Positions 47,851 to 57,686 of a stretch of 64,000 nt of DNA are shown piece after piece. Below the pieces are notes generated by a model. The model was not told the origin of the DNA. It searched no databases and saw only the letters and a program-made list of their open reading frames with translations. The stretch's first letter is position 1, and each line of letters opens with the position of its first letter. A program made the translations under genes and the position numbers. This DNA is from Isoetes taiwanensis (taxonomy: Eukaryota; Streptophyta; Lycopodiopsida; Isoetales; Isoetaceae). The DNA is taken from assembly GCA_021234155.1 (NCBI GenBank), contig JAJEKV010000237.1, forward strand, positions 496,001-560,000, in the 5' to 3' direction.

Positions 47851-50190
47851 GTCATAGGTTATGCCCTCTTGTAAGGGATTGTAATTTATATACGGGTCTT
47901 GTGGCCCCTTTGATCTTGAGGATTAGAATCACCTTTTATGGCGTTTCTGCTGGCATCAGTCGAACCATCAAGGTAGCCATACCAAGGTTCTATCCTGAGT
48001 GATATTTTTGAAGATTGTGATATCACACTTTCCATTAAGCACGAGAATAATAGTTACGGAAGGCTGAGACCTTGTTTCACTATGTGAAGGATAGTCTTTC
48101 TACTTACTAGCTCAGTAGTGGCATCTTTAGTCTTCCATCAAGCCACTCATTCGAAATGCTTTTGCAGTTGTATTTTTACTTGCAAAATATAGTTAAATGA
48201 TTTCATTGGGGAAGTAGATAGCTAGGAACTCTGGAATGAAAATGCCTTTTATGTTAATATTTGAACGACTTTTGTAATGATTGCCGTGAAACTTCATGCC
48301 TTGTCTCATACTGTTACGACACTTCATATGCTGTATCAGGGAAATGTAAACCCAACACTAGTTTAGTGGAGTTTTTTATTTTTGAAGGACGTCCCAATGG
48401 GATTTGTTACACGATTTTTTATGGCCCCATCCATGGAAATTGATTCCTGAAAATTATTTAGTTCTCGGTTCTTCCAACTCGTTTGCTAGGGGAGGTTCGT
48501 GGACCAGTTCAGAAGCATGGGCTAAGCAGAGAGAAACAATTGCCAATTAAATTACGTGGCATGCTTTTGGTTGGTTTAATGTACTAATGTGCAAGGCAAA
48601 GGATATAATTGTCAAATAAATTACGTGGCTCACATCACGTTGAATGTGCAAGATAAAGAAAATAATTTTGTCAACTGCTAACGTGCTTTCAATTTAATGT
48701 ACTATGTGAACTCCTTAAAATTTTTTGGGTACGTAGTACTGGAACAATAGATAAGCATGCTTTCTTTCATAATGGTATTGGCTACGTAGTACTCGAACAA
48801 TAGATGGTCTTCTTTGATTTATGTAAATAGCGTTCCAAAAATAGAATCATTTACTTAAAGTTCAACCATCTTTTCCATCCACTGCAGCCAATGTGTTTAG
48901 ATTGAGACAATAATTATGTGTTGATCCATTATTGAGAACTTTGATCTATTTTCGTATGTAACATAATTGGACCCGTCTAGAAGGAATGCAAAACCTAGTT
49001 TTCCATGATGTTTTTGTTTGACTGTAGAAGCCAAGATTGGCTCAAGTTGATTATGTGTTGACCTAGTTTCCATGATGTTTTTGTTTGATCCGCGCATGCC
49101 AAGATTGGTTCAAGTTTTGGTCCATTGATTGTCCTCCAATGACCTACATTGGTGATGGGAAAAGTGGCTAACTACTATAGCTACCAACATTAACTATACA
49201 CACTATCATGATCCAAATGCAATCAATATATCTTATCTTATTATCTTATCGCAATCAATATATCTTATCTTATTATCTTATCTCTTCAACTAACATATCA
49301 AATATATTGGGTGGTAGCACAACATTAAGTTATATACCACGAAGGTAGCGGTCAAACCTTTCATTTATGTGAAGGGCGAGCATGACAATTCAACCGTGAG
49401 AGCCAATGGGATGTTGGCACGTGGCAAAAATTCTTTTTGCGAATCTCTCTTGCTTTCGTTGTTGGTCTACATTCTGTACTTTCTGCTTCATGTTTTGGAT
49501 TTCGATCTGTCACTGCTCCACATTCTGAAAGAGCACAATCGTGACCGGCCAATTGACAGTGATCTATGGCTAGAAGTGGCTTGCCTATCCTTCATGCTGG
49601 GCGCTGGGCCATTTCCTGGTTCATTCAAAGAGTCCTTCGCTTAACGGCGTCATTGATCAGGCCCTTTTCCTAGGCCAAAAAAAAAGGGCTAGAGGGCCAT
49701 TTCCCCATACAAGGTTCTCATCCATGCCCAGACACCTACTTGCCTATCACAAGCTTTAATACAAGTGGGAAATTGCTCGTGGAGAGCGAGAAGTCTTCTC
49801 TTTTTCCTTGTATCTTAAAATTGCTAGGAAAATCCCACCCACCTATCTTGCAAGGTTTACAAAAACATGGCTCTTTTTCAAAATCACTTTCAACGAGTTC
49901 CATGCAGTTCTCCTTATGGCATCTAGGCATCCATGCACTTGGCAACATTGTTCATCGTATCAATTCATGCACTTATAGATATGGACTTAAGTCCAAGAAG
50001 CACCTTATCGCTAAAAACATGAATATGTTTTCGATGGATTTGTGAATGTGTCCATGCTAAACATGACTTTTTGTCAAGATATCTAATATCTATCGAAGGC
50101 AATAGTTTTAACATATCAAGACTAAAACCTTAAATCATTTATGAAGTACGATGTATGCAATGGTTATCCGTAAACAGGGCACCATCCTTT
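47851..50190. other. 3' flank of accA, then gene-free DNA
   Basis: The accA 3'UTR probably ends within a few hundred bases; AATAAT occurs near 48046. Beyond it are small duplications: TACGTAGTACT.GAACAATAGAT at about 48730 and 48783, CCATGATGTTTTTGTTTGA at about 49003 and 49071, and CAATCAATATATCTTATCTT at about 49219 and 49253. The overlapping ORFs near 49.74-50.05 kb are unrecognised. Confidence 0.5.
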
Positions 50191-50196
50191 GCTTCA

Positions 50197-50360
50197 AGAG
50201 AAAGGCGAACCCGTATTTCATATTTCAAAATTATAGGCACCCCCAATCATAAATGACCATAATTGAAACAAAAGGCACCCAAAGGTCCCAACCTACGATT
50301 TGGGTCATAGGATCGACAATCGGATGACCATGGTAGTCTAAGGCGCACCTTGTTTAGAAT
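50197..50360 (+). mobile_element. SINE family A, 5'-truncated copy
   Basis: Contains only the body: GTATTTCATATTTCAAAATT, AATCATAAATGACCATAA, GGTCATAGGATCGACAAT and GCGCACCTTGTTTAG. It is aligned with 17325-17465 and 50755-50925; the tRNA-like head is missing. Confidence 0.72.
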
Positions 50361-50487
50361 ATATAGCACAATAATAGGGGGTTCCAGGGGGATTTAATAA
50401 CAGGGGATTCTAGGGGGATTTGATATAGATGTATAAATAACTATTTTTAAAACCATAGACCATACCCATTTAATAGGAAAAATAATC

Positions 50488-50545
50488 ATGTTAGCTCGCT
50501 AGTTGTATTGGTTAAAGCATTCTTTTTAGAATGTTGATATATATA
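50488..50545 (+). mobile_element. SINE family A, head only
   Basis: TTAGCTCGCTAGTTGTATTG.GTTAAAGCATTCT, matching the box A region at 50627-50690, then unrelated sequence after TTGATATAT. Confidence 0.6.
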
Positions 50546-50624
50546 AATAACAATTCCTGAAACCATAAATCATACATTTAAAATAGTGACTGGTTTTTTA
50601 TTAGAAAAAAACGCGACTTTAATA

Positions 50625-50945
50625 ACATTAGCTCGCTGGTTGTATTAGTTAAACTATTCTTACTAGAATATTGATATATTTTGTTAGAGGTTCGAGTCGC
50701 CATATTTCATACTCTAAAACCTTAGGCGAAGCCGTATAAGGTTTGAGTCATGGTATTTCATATTTCAAAACCTTGACGAACCCCCATTTTTCAATATCAT
50801 AGACGCCCCCAATCATAAATGACTATAATCGAAACGAAAGGAGCCCATAAGCGCAAACTACGATCTGGCCCATAGGATCGACAGACCCGATGACTACGGT
50901 CGTTTAGGGTGCACCTCATTTAGATAATGTAGCACTAAGGTGGAT
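50625..50945 (+). mobile_element. SINE family A, most complete copy
   Basis: Box A-like TAGCTCGCTGG at 50629 and box B-like GAGGTTCGAGTCGCC at 50687 are better preserved than in copy 1. The full body follows to about 50935. The B box fits GGTTCGAnTCC closely. Confidence 0.75.
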
Positions 50946-50984
50946 AGTATGGTCTCTTATTGTACCAACAAACCCTTTGATTTG

Positions 50985-51150
50985 GGTTTGGTTTGGTTTG
51001 TACATGTATTATAAGTTTTTAGGGGCTCTCGCTACCCCCCGTGTGAATATGCACCCAAACCAAAGGGGGTTTCAGGGGGATTTTAATTTAAAATTGTTAG
51101 ATGTAATGGTTTGTGTTAAGTAGTTATGTGTTAGTTGTTATCTTAAAAAA
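50985..51150 (+). repeat. Interspersed repeat R1, copy 2, left part
   Basis: Matches copy 1 (20436-20660, inverted) from TTTGTACATGTATTATA up to the A run before its terminal hairpin. It is interrupted at 51150 by a 4.3-kb insertion; its missing end lies at 55410-55462. Confidence 0.82.
51120..51150. repeat. 31-bp target-site duplication, left copy
   Basis: Identical over 31 bp to 55410-55440, beginning GTAGTTATGTGTTAGTTGTT. It belongs to repeat R1, whose continuation appears only after the right copy, so it is a duplication of the target and not two R1 insertions. Confidence 0.88.
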
Positions 51151-51327
51151 TTTTTACAAAATACTTGCTAGGGTCTAATCTAGCAAATACTATACTTCAA
51201 GAACTAAACCTAGTTAGAAATTGAGAATTTGTCTGTCCTGGTTTAAACCAGGCCCACGTCCTTCATCTGGCATACACATATGGTGAGGTATTACCCCTAG
51301 CATTCTCTAGTACAAGCCAAATTAAAG

Positions 51328-51900
51328 GTTCACATAGTAGAGGGCTGAGATTCCAAACCCCAAGACTATGCAGCCCCAAAGCATTGGCCCAAATACATGA
51401 TACAGCATTACACCTAGCATTCTCTCGTCAAGGCCAAATTACTGGTTCACATAGTAGAGGGCTGAGATTCCAAACCCCATGACAATGTAGCCCCAAAGCA
51501 ATGGCACAGATATATGGCAAGGCATTACACCAAGAGTTCTACAACAGTAAATAATTTGTGGAATAAGCTGCCGCAAGGTGTTATTCCCAAGGTAAATTAC
51601 TAGTTAAAGTCATGTAGAGGGAGTACACAATAGGGAGCTGAATCTTCAAACCCCAATACTAAGTAACCCCACACTTAACTCACAGATATATCAACAAAGC
51701 GTTGAACGTTTAAATAGATAAACTCTACTGTAGTGCAATGAACATTTAGAATCAGGATTTAAATAGACGTGTTTTTTCAGAGTAGATTACTAGTAAAAGT
51801 CATGTAATGGGAGCACATAATAGGGAGCTGAATCTTCAAACCCCAATACTAAGTAAACCCACTCTTGACTCACAAATATATCAACAAAGCATTGAACAAA
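51328..51900. repeat. Degenerate tandem repeats in the 3' region of the RT element
   Basis: GGTTCACATAGTAGAGGGCT units start at 51328 and 51444 (116-bp period). More diverged copies with GGGAGCTGAATCTTCAAACC begin at about 51594 and 51784 (190-bp period). All keep the order 'AGGG.GCTGA..TTC.AAACCCCA'. Confidence 0.8.
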
Positions 51901-53360
51901 AGGCATGACCTCCAATGATTCCACGAAAAAAGGAGGTTAAATATCCTCAAAACCTTGTTTACCAAGTGGAATCAATATGGCAAATTTGTTAGTATCCGTG
52001 ATAAAAAAAGGATATATGAATATTAACATCCTTAGAGGTGACCCTCGGGCTGTGAGATGAGGAATCAGACCCCAAACATGTGGTTTTAAGGTTCCTTTAT
52101 CAGACCAGTAGTTCAACAGTGTATACTAGCACTATCTCTCATTAGTATAGGCAGTTGGTAAATTTTTGGCACAAAGGAGACTCAAAAGGTTAGAGTTGGA
52201 CCATGATTCCATAAGCAATAAAGCCATTATAATCAGTTTATGACTTTTAAGGATGATCCCATCTAAGTAGTGAAGATGAACACAACAACTGGAGAAACAC
52301 AGTTTTCATAACCTTTTTTTTACAAAATTGTTTTTCAATTTTTTGTTTTCTGATACATTCCCTTCTAGCTATAGATCTAGAAGTCAATCCTACAAAAGCA
52401 GGCCGGATTCCAAATAATATGGCCATGTAAGACAAACTGTAGCAGTGTATTCAAAACGTGCATCACTAAAAATCAAATTGCTTCCTTAAGTTTTTTCGGA
52501 AAAGAGAACAAGATACTAAAGTTATCTGCATAAGAAGATGAATAGTTTCTTGTTGCAGATTGTCAGATCTGCATTCCATTTCAGAAGTACTCCAAAGATA
52601 TGTGTAGCCCAAAAACCTTCAAAGGTAGGTTTGCCAAGTTACCTGCAGCCAAACCAGTCACACGTTAGCCTGAAAAGGGTAAGCATGAAGTAGCTAGCAG
52701 GTAAGCGCAGACAAACCATGTTTTTATCCGTTTCCTTAAAGTATGAGCAAAAAAGCATTTATTTACATAAGCTGAGGGTCTATCTCCCTTTGTTAATAAA
52801 CCAGAGTGGAAGGGATTAAGCCTCTAGTCAATAAGAGATTAGAAATACCACCTTAGCATAATCATGTCCAATCATTAGCAAAGTTTGAGAAAACTTAACA
52901 GATTTGCCCTCATCATTTTTGCTTGTAATGGCAGCATAACTTACTGTCTAATATTTATGATGTAACAAAAACAGCATATTGACCATGCCAGAAACCCAGT
53001 ATATGCTTAGATTTTACAGGTGATTTCTGATCAGAGCTGGTCTGATGAATCAGTAGTTCAACAATTATCTAAGTCTAATTTATCATGCAGTAAAGTATTA
53101 TAAATTTCTGCTGGTGTTATGGTAAGACTATGTGAATGAATCCCTAGCTGGGAACGGTAAACAAAAACTGAGTATAAGTTGTTAAACTGGTTCTGATCTG
53201 TACAATCATGATTTCCAGCATGGTTAATAGCCTATCTATTATTAAGCTGAATCAATATTTCCGCTTTGTATGAAGAGAAACTTGAAACTAAGTAAAAGTA
53301 GTTAAGCTGGTTTTGAACTATTTATACATGACTTCAAGCATGGTCTAGTATAAAGCCTGA

Positions 53361-53790
53361 TCAATATTTCCGCATTAACATTATATATGAAAAAACCTGA
53401 GTTTGATCGTCTCCAGGGTTAACTGCGGCATCCATATTGGCGTTCAGGTCCATCACAGTCGGATTGTTGTAGACTGGTTCAGTATTTTCCAAGTTGGAAG
53501 CACGCATGTTAGCATTTCGAATAAGAAACCTCTTGATTATGTTTGCTGCCTGTGCATTCCGGTTTTGGCCAGGGGAAGAAGGACGTCTTGGCCCCATCTG
53601 AATGCCTCTTCCCCTAATGTTCCTCGCTCTAGGAGGGCGTCCAGGACCACGTTTTTGTCCCATTGTTTTGAAAAGCAGAGTTAGTAGCAGAGTGATCACA
53701 AAGGCGCCGGATACGCTGATTTCCTTAGACAATGGAATGCAAAAATGGGTGTTCAAGAAAAATCGTATGTCTCCAGATGTCCTTCCCGCC
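53361..53790 (-). CDS. Hypothetical membrane-anchored Arg/Gly-rich ORF in the RT element
   Basis: An open minus-strand frame of about 140 codons encodes a hydrophobic segment 'SGAFVITLLLTLLFKTM', then a basic 'GQKRGPGRPPRARNIRGRGI' stretch and an Asn-rich part with 'MDLNANMDAAVNPGDDQTQ'. It is open at the 5' side without an ATG, and begins just after a pyrimidine-A-G acceptor-like site (TTTTTAG). The last residues lie at a CTCAG|GTTTTT donor-like site, so it may be an internal exon. 'GRPPR' resembles AT-hook or RNA-binding basic motifs. I do not recognise it. Whether it belongs to the RT transcript is unproven: the phases I can draw from the RT exon do not join directly. Confidence 0.35.
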
Positions 53791-54592
53791 TAAAAATTTT
53801 ACCATTAAAGTCTTACCAAACCCCATTAATGTGAGGTGTACTGTTGTCAGGGATTTGCTGCGACCCAACAATCCAAATGGGAATAAAGATTATCCTGCTG
53901 CCTCAAGGTGTTACAGTAGAAATAATCTACCATTAGTATTTCCTATTATAAAGGTTCCATGTATAGTCATCCAAGTTTCAAAAAGGGACCATGGATTGTA
54001 AAGAAAAAAACTATTATGCATATCAGTGCCAGTATGTTAAGTGTTACTCTAGGTCACAAGCATCAAGAAACTTGCGCAAGTTCTAAGCATATATTTTTTG
54101 GAAACCTTTATGCATCAAGCATTTTGATACCAGCTCAAAGTTTCACTATTGGGGCAACTCAATAATTAGAGTGGAAGGCTGGAACAAAGCCTGTAGCTTC
54201 TAAGGTAATCAAGAGTGAAATCTACCTGACACCATCGTTTATTATTGGGTCTTATTTTATGTCCGAATTTATCGTCTCCCAACCAATTATATGACGAAAT
54301 GTGTGAGGTCGGTCAAAGGGATGATATGTGTCTTGAGTAGCTGGTTAAGCACAGTTTGAGAACAACCACAGGGTTTCTAGAACACCACCTGGATGAGGGA
54401 GTGCGTGAAGCCGACGCTTCAAAAATTAAACCTACCTCCTGCCGCTAGCAGAAAGGGTCCATAGTTATTAAAGCAATTTATTGCTAGGCTGAGTAGGTAA
54501 GGTGCCTAGCAATGTTGCTAGGACCCTACTCAGCTAGTAAGATGTGTTAAAAGACCGAGCTCAACAAAAATTATAACCATTATGTCTAGCTG

Positions 54593-55408
54593 TTAAGACA
54601 AACGCATTCGGTTAAACAGATCATGTAAAGTGATAGTGAAATACCTGTGATATAGGTGTTTGATAACCTCTTTGGGATTGTATGCCAGTCCAGGAAAGTC
54701 CTGCTTCAGTATCTTGCATACGTTTCCAAGAATTGTTTTTTCATCGAACCCATTTTCAATAAATTGGGCTATGATGCATTTCAGATCTGTAGCACTAATA
54801 CAGTTGCTGTTTACGTAAAGACACGGCATCACTTGAGAGCAAATTACCTTACTAGCTTGAAAATAAGGTCTGCATCCGTCTGCCATGATGAATCTTTTTG
54901 CTTTGAAAGGTAGGGCATCCCTCTTGTCATACTTGTACGTACAATAACTCCCCAATGAGGCATCCAAAATCCTGATTTGCATATTTAGGAAGGAGGCAGA
55001 GGTACCAATTCTGCTGTACTCATCATAACCAATGAAGTCCTTAGTTTCTTCTTTGATTTCAATAAAGTTGAGATTATAAAGCCAAATATCCTTGTCTTTA
55101 TCAAAAAACTCTTTTGGGTTGCCACAGTTAATAAGTAGGAGATCGTCCATATATCTAAAGGACTGTCGGAATCTCGCAATGTCTGAATAACGGCCTTCAT
55201 CTGCTAGTTTAAGTATGAAATTGACTTCATACCATGCCAGATAAATATTACACCAGCTGGGTGAGCAGGAGAAGCCCATGGGTATGCCGCAGATCTGTCT
55301 CCAAGTTCTATCATCATTACATAACCAGCAGTTTTTTATTAACCATACATTCATGTCCACCAAGTTTTTGCAGGTCATTTCCTTCCAACAATCTGGCTGC
55401 TTACTCTT
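54593..55408 (-). CDS. Reverse transcriptase, atypical (Penelope-like or unclassified), 5'-truncated
   Basis: One uninterrupted minus-strand frame from the element's 5' edge to TAA encodes about 270 residues. The first ATG is at 55378, but coding similarity continues upstream ('KSKQPDCWKE'), so the true start is missing. Motifs: 'WRQICGIPMGFSCSPSWCNI' (fingers/palm motif B region, where Penelope-type RTs have 'G.AMGSPLSP'), then 'FRQSFRYMDDLLLIN' with the catalytic YMDD. Next come a 'LNFIEIKEETKDF' strand and a 'ASFLNMQIRI' block equivalent to 'FLD..I' in Penelope and telomerase-like RTs. Then come 'YKYDKRDALPFKAKRFI' and a C-terminal 'FIENGFDEKTILG' resembling the 'L...GYP...I' tail of such RTs. 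Motif A and the upstream fingers are absent. No endonuclease is visible. The intact frame suggests recent arrival or constraint. The exact RT clade needs a phylogeny. Confidence 0.75.
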   Translation of the reverse strand, partial: KSKQPDCWKEMTCKNLVDMNVWLIKNCWLCNDDRTWRQICGIPMGFSCSPSWCNIYLAWYEVNFILKLADEGRYSDIARFRQSFRYMDDLLLINCGNPKEFFDKDKDIWLYNLNFIEIKEETKDFIGYDEYSRIGTSASFLNMQIRILDASLGSYCTYKYDKRDALPFKAKRFIMADGCRPYFQASKVICSQVMPCLYVNSNCISATDLKCIIAQFIENGFDEKTILGNVCKILKQDFPGLAYNPKEVIKHLYHRYFTITLHDLFNRMRLS

Positions 55409-55409
55409 T

Positions 55410-55462
55410 GTAGTTATGTGTTAGTTGTTATCTTAAAAAAAATTTGGGCCCTTCGGGCCCTA
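55410..55462 (+). repeat. R1 copy 2, right part, with right TSD and terminal hairpin
   Basis: 55410-55440 duplicates 51120-51150. Then follow AATTT and the hairpin GGGCCCTTCGGGCCC ending CTAAC, the expected R1 terminus. Confidence 0.85.
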
Positions 55463-55865
55463 ACAAAAACAAACATTTCTGCACTTAGTTACACGTTGAC
55501 CAAATTGTTAAAGAATACAATTTTGCATATATAAAGCACAAGTATCTAGAAAAGACCATTGTTATTCTCGTCCGTGTCAACTTCAAATTTAAGAATGTGA
55601 TTTAGCATTCTCTCTAGTACTCTCTTTGCCAAACTCCCACCCCTTACTCCAAAACTATAGCGTTGTACAATGTTCAAAATAAAGGATGCCACTCCCAAGG
55701 TAAACAAACCACTAATGAATTGAACAATGCCACGCCGAAGCTAAAAAATCCACTATAGCGTTGACAATCAAGGGCACTTATAGCTTCATCCAACAAAAGT
55801 ATGCATGCATGTTATCATGGAAAGCATTACAATTCATAATATATTCTTCATATATATGTTATCAA
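55463..55865. other. No gene recognised
   Basis: AT-rich DNA without coding or structural signal. Confidence 0.45.
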
Positions 55866-55867
55866 AC

Positions 55868-56047
55868 ATTGCACGGGCATCCTGCAGAGCTCTAGGTTTA
55901 CCATAAATCTGAGCAAGCTAGTTTCCTAAGATTGCATTGCACGGGCATCCTGCAGAGCTCTAGGTTTACCATAAATCTGAGCAAGCTAGTTTCCTAAGAT
56001 TGCATTGCACGGGCATCCTGCAGAGCTCTAGGTTTACCATAAATCTC
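55868..56047. repeat. 68-bp tandem repeat, 2.6 copies
   Basis: Units begin at 55868, 55936 and 56004 with ATTGCACGGGCATCCTGCAG and are practically identical; the third stops after ACCATAAATCT. Confidence 0.93.
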
Positions 56048-56169
56048 AGCCTAATCATTGATGTAAACTTTGATCATGAATAGTAGAAAAAGTGCTATAC
56101 AGAAAAAGATTTGAAATAGCATTACATTTACAATCAGGCTCCACGGTTGAGGCTCCTTGCAATCTTCCA

Positions 56170-56950
56170 CAACCACCATTGAAACCACCAGTGAAATACC
56201 TCATGTTTGTGATGTCTTAGGCAGTAAATAGTTGCATGGCAGTCAAGTATATAGGATTCATACCATCTTCAAGCATCCTGGCAAGTCAATATATGGCTGT
56301 ATTAACATCAGAATCATTCATGGCTTTTTTCAGTGCATCAAATAATCTGCTTTCTGAATCATCTGTTTTACTTGCATCTTCCCTACAGCAGATCCTGGAT
56401 CGATATAAAGCTTCTTGAATATCAGCCAGAGTGACAGAGATACTTGTTTTCGCATACTGTGGCACCATGCCATTGCCATTACCTCTAGGTAGCTCTAATC
56501 CAATTTCAATTCTTCTGCTGCTCATTGAGGGTTTGGATTAGATCAGAGACTTCTATTCCATATTGAAATCTCTTGAAGGGTCTGCTGTAATCATTTGATG
56601 CTAATTCCCTCAGTTTTTCCATTATTCTCTCAGCAGATATTTTCCTCATTGCAGCAGGACCATAAGGTTGCATCATTGAGTTATTATTCTTGTAGATGGC
56701 TTCTGATAGAACCATTTCTAATACATTCAAAACCACTGCAGCATCTCCATCTGGAACCAGAATAAGAAAATCTCTTCCATTCTTCTCACTCTTCACGTCT
56801 GCCACTAAACTTTCAGCAAGTTTACGAAGGACACCCTGTTTTTTGACATTCATAGCCCTCTTAACAATTTTTTTCAAGTGGCATAACTGCAGCTTGTTTG
56901 TACTGAATACTGGAAAATATGCTAACAAGTCTAGAATTATAACCCTGTAA
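56170..56950 (-). pseudogene. RarA/MgsA/WRNIP1-like AAA+ ATPase pseudogene, C-terminal half
   Basis: The minus-strand piece 56506-56950 has 'FLILVPDGDAAVVLNVLEMV', matching the sensor-2 region 'L.DGDAR.ALNALEL' of RarA/WRNIP1. A +1 frame change after 'TLNEQQ' (about 56510) leads to 'ISVTLADIQEALYRSRI' and 'RLFDALKKAMNDSDVNTAIY', which match the 'ALHKS.RGSD..A.LYWLARML' core. The next codon is TGA where the family has Trp. Reading through gives 'LARMLEDGMNPIYLTA' and then TAA where Glu of 'EDI' is expected. Two nonsense codons and a frameshift make this a pseudogene. WRNIP1/RarA ATPases act at stalled replication forks. The Walker A and B half is not recognisably present, unless the isolated P-loop at 57600 belongs here. 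Confidence 0.8.
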
Positions 56951-57025
56951 GGACTATTCACCATAGACAAGCAAATCACAACCTCTTTAGATTTCGCATG
57001 AGGAACAAGATGGTGTACTTACCCA

Positions 57026-57560
57026 ATCCTTCTCCTCTGGACCTGGGTCCAATGACAGATACATTTTCTTGCGGAGCCATGGAGTGATAAGGAAGAAAAG
57101 TAAGTAAGTAAAGTACAAAATCAAAGGATAGCCATCTACATAGCCTTGATGGTGTGCAAGAGGAACCAAAATAAGCCATGCCAATGTAGTTAATAGAACA
57201 CAAAACTGCCCATATTGGTTAGCTTTCTTATGATATGCTCTGTAAGTACTTACAAGAGCTGCAATTCCACAAGGCCATATCACTAAAAACCAAGTAATAG
57301 ACATCCAAATAAGAGGATCCAAAACCACAGAAAGCGTCCATGATCCAAATATCAAACCAAGGGCACCGATAGTAGCATACTTCACAGCCATAAGAGCTGT
57401 CACCTTGCTAAGACTATCAAGCATTTGCACCCAAAATGGGCGGTCATCTACTGGTTCAAAAATATTTGTCCATGGATGCACGGGATGAATATCTGGATAT
57501 TTGGGCTGCTTGGAGTTTCTGTCTGAAGAGGAAGCACAAACACATACCCGGGTTCTGTGC
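57026..57560 (-). CDS. Exon of an unidentified multipass membrane protein
   Basis: An open minus-strand frame encodes a soluble N-terminal part with 'HPWTNIFEPVDDRPFWVQML' and then four or five hydrophobic helices, including 'WFLVIWPCGIAALVST' and 'YFTYLLFFLITPWL'. It ends 'LDPGPEEKDW' exactly at a strong donor (GATTGG|GTAAGT) at about 57026. A possible acceptor (CCTTACAG) lies about 80 nt downstream, at the start of the RarA-like frame, so the two might be adjacent exons of a chimeric or decayed gene. I do not recognise the family. No ATG begins the frame; the upstream stop lies within the CAG-repeat region at about 57570-57590. Confidence 0.45.
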
Positions 57561-57584
57561 AAGCTGCTGCTGCTGCTCTTGTTT

Positions 57585-57686
57585 GCTTAACCTAAAAAGG
57601 GATTTCACCACGGTGGTTTTGCCGGAGCCAGGAGGACCAACGAGACAAAAGCAGGAAAAACTATCACTTTTAGAAAATCGACGCAA
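57585..57686 (-). pseudogene. Isolated Walker A (P-loop) coding fragment
   Basis: From an ATG at 57686 the frame reads 'SCFCLVGPPGSGKTTVVKSL' and then Gln repeats from a (CAG)n stretch. GPPGSGKTT is a textbook Walker A motif. It lies about 115 bp from the copia insertion, so its upstream part may have been displaced. It might be the lost N-terminal part of the RarA-like gene (family P-loop 'GPPGTGKTT') or a different NTPase. Confidence 0.45.

Larger units (their letters stand above)
51151..55409 (-). mobile_element. Inserted retroelement with an atypical YMDD reverse transcriptase
   Basis: A 4,259-bp insertion splits R1 and is bounded by 31-bp direct repeats. On the minus strand its 5' boundary (55409) lies inside an open reverse transcriptase frame, and its 3' boundary (51151) reads as a short A run. 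That is the geometry of a 5'-truncated target-primed retroelement. It has no LTRs. Downstream of the RT are about 3.4 kb containing one further ORF (53361-53790) and degenerate tandem repeats (51328-51900). The class is uncertain: the RT differs from copia, gypsy and the LINEs elsewhere in this window. A Penelope-like or other unclassified non-LTR retroelement is most plausible. Confidence 0.7.

Noticed and set aside
51328-51900. CRISPR-like regularly spaced repeats
   Set aside because: Repeats are long, degenerate and unevenly spaced in a plant nuclear sequence; they are tandem duplications.
54593-55408. Organellar group II intron maturase or mitochondrial insertion
   Set aside because: There is no maturase X domain or intron RNA structure nearby, and TSD flanks and nuclear repeats surround it.
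57585-57686. Complete AAA+ or ABC ATPase gene from the GPPGSGKTT motif
   Set aside because: The frame dissolves into CAG-repeat glutamines after about 40 codons, with no Walker B motif in reach.
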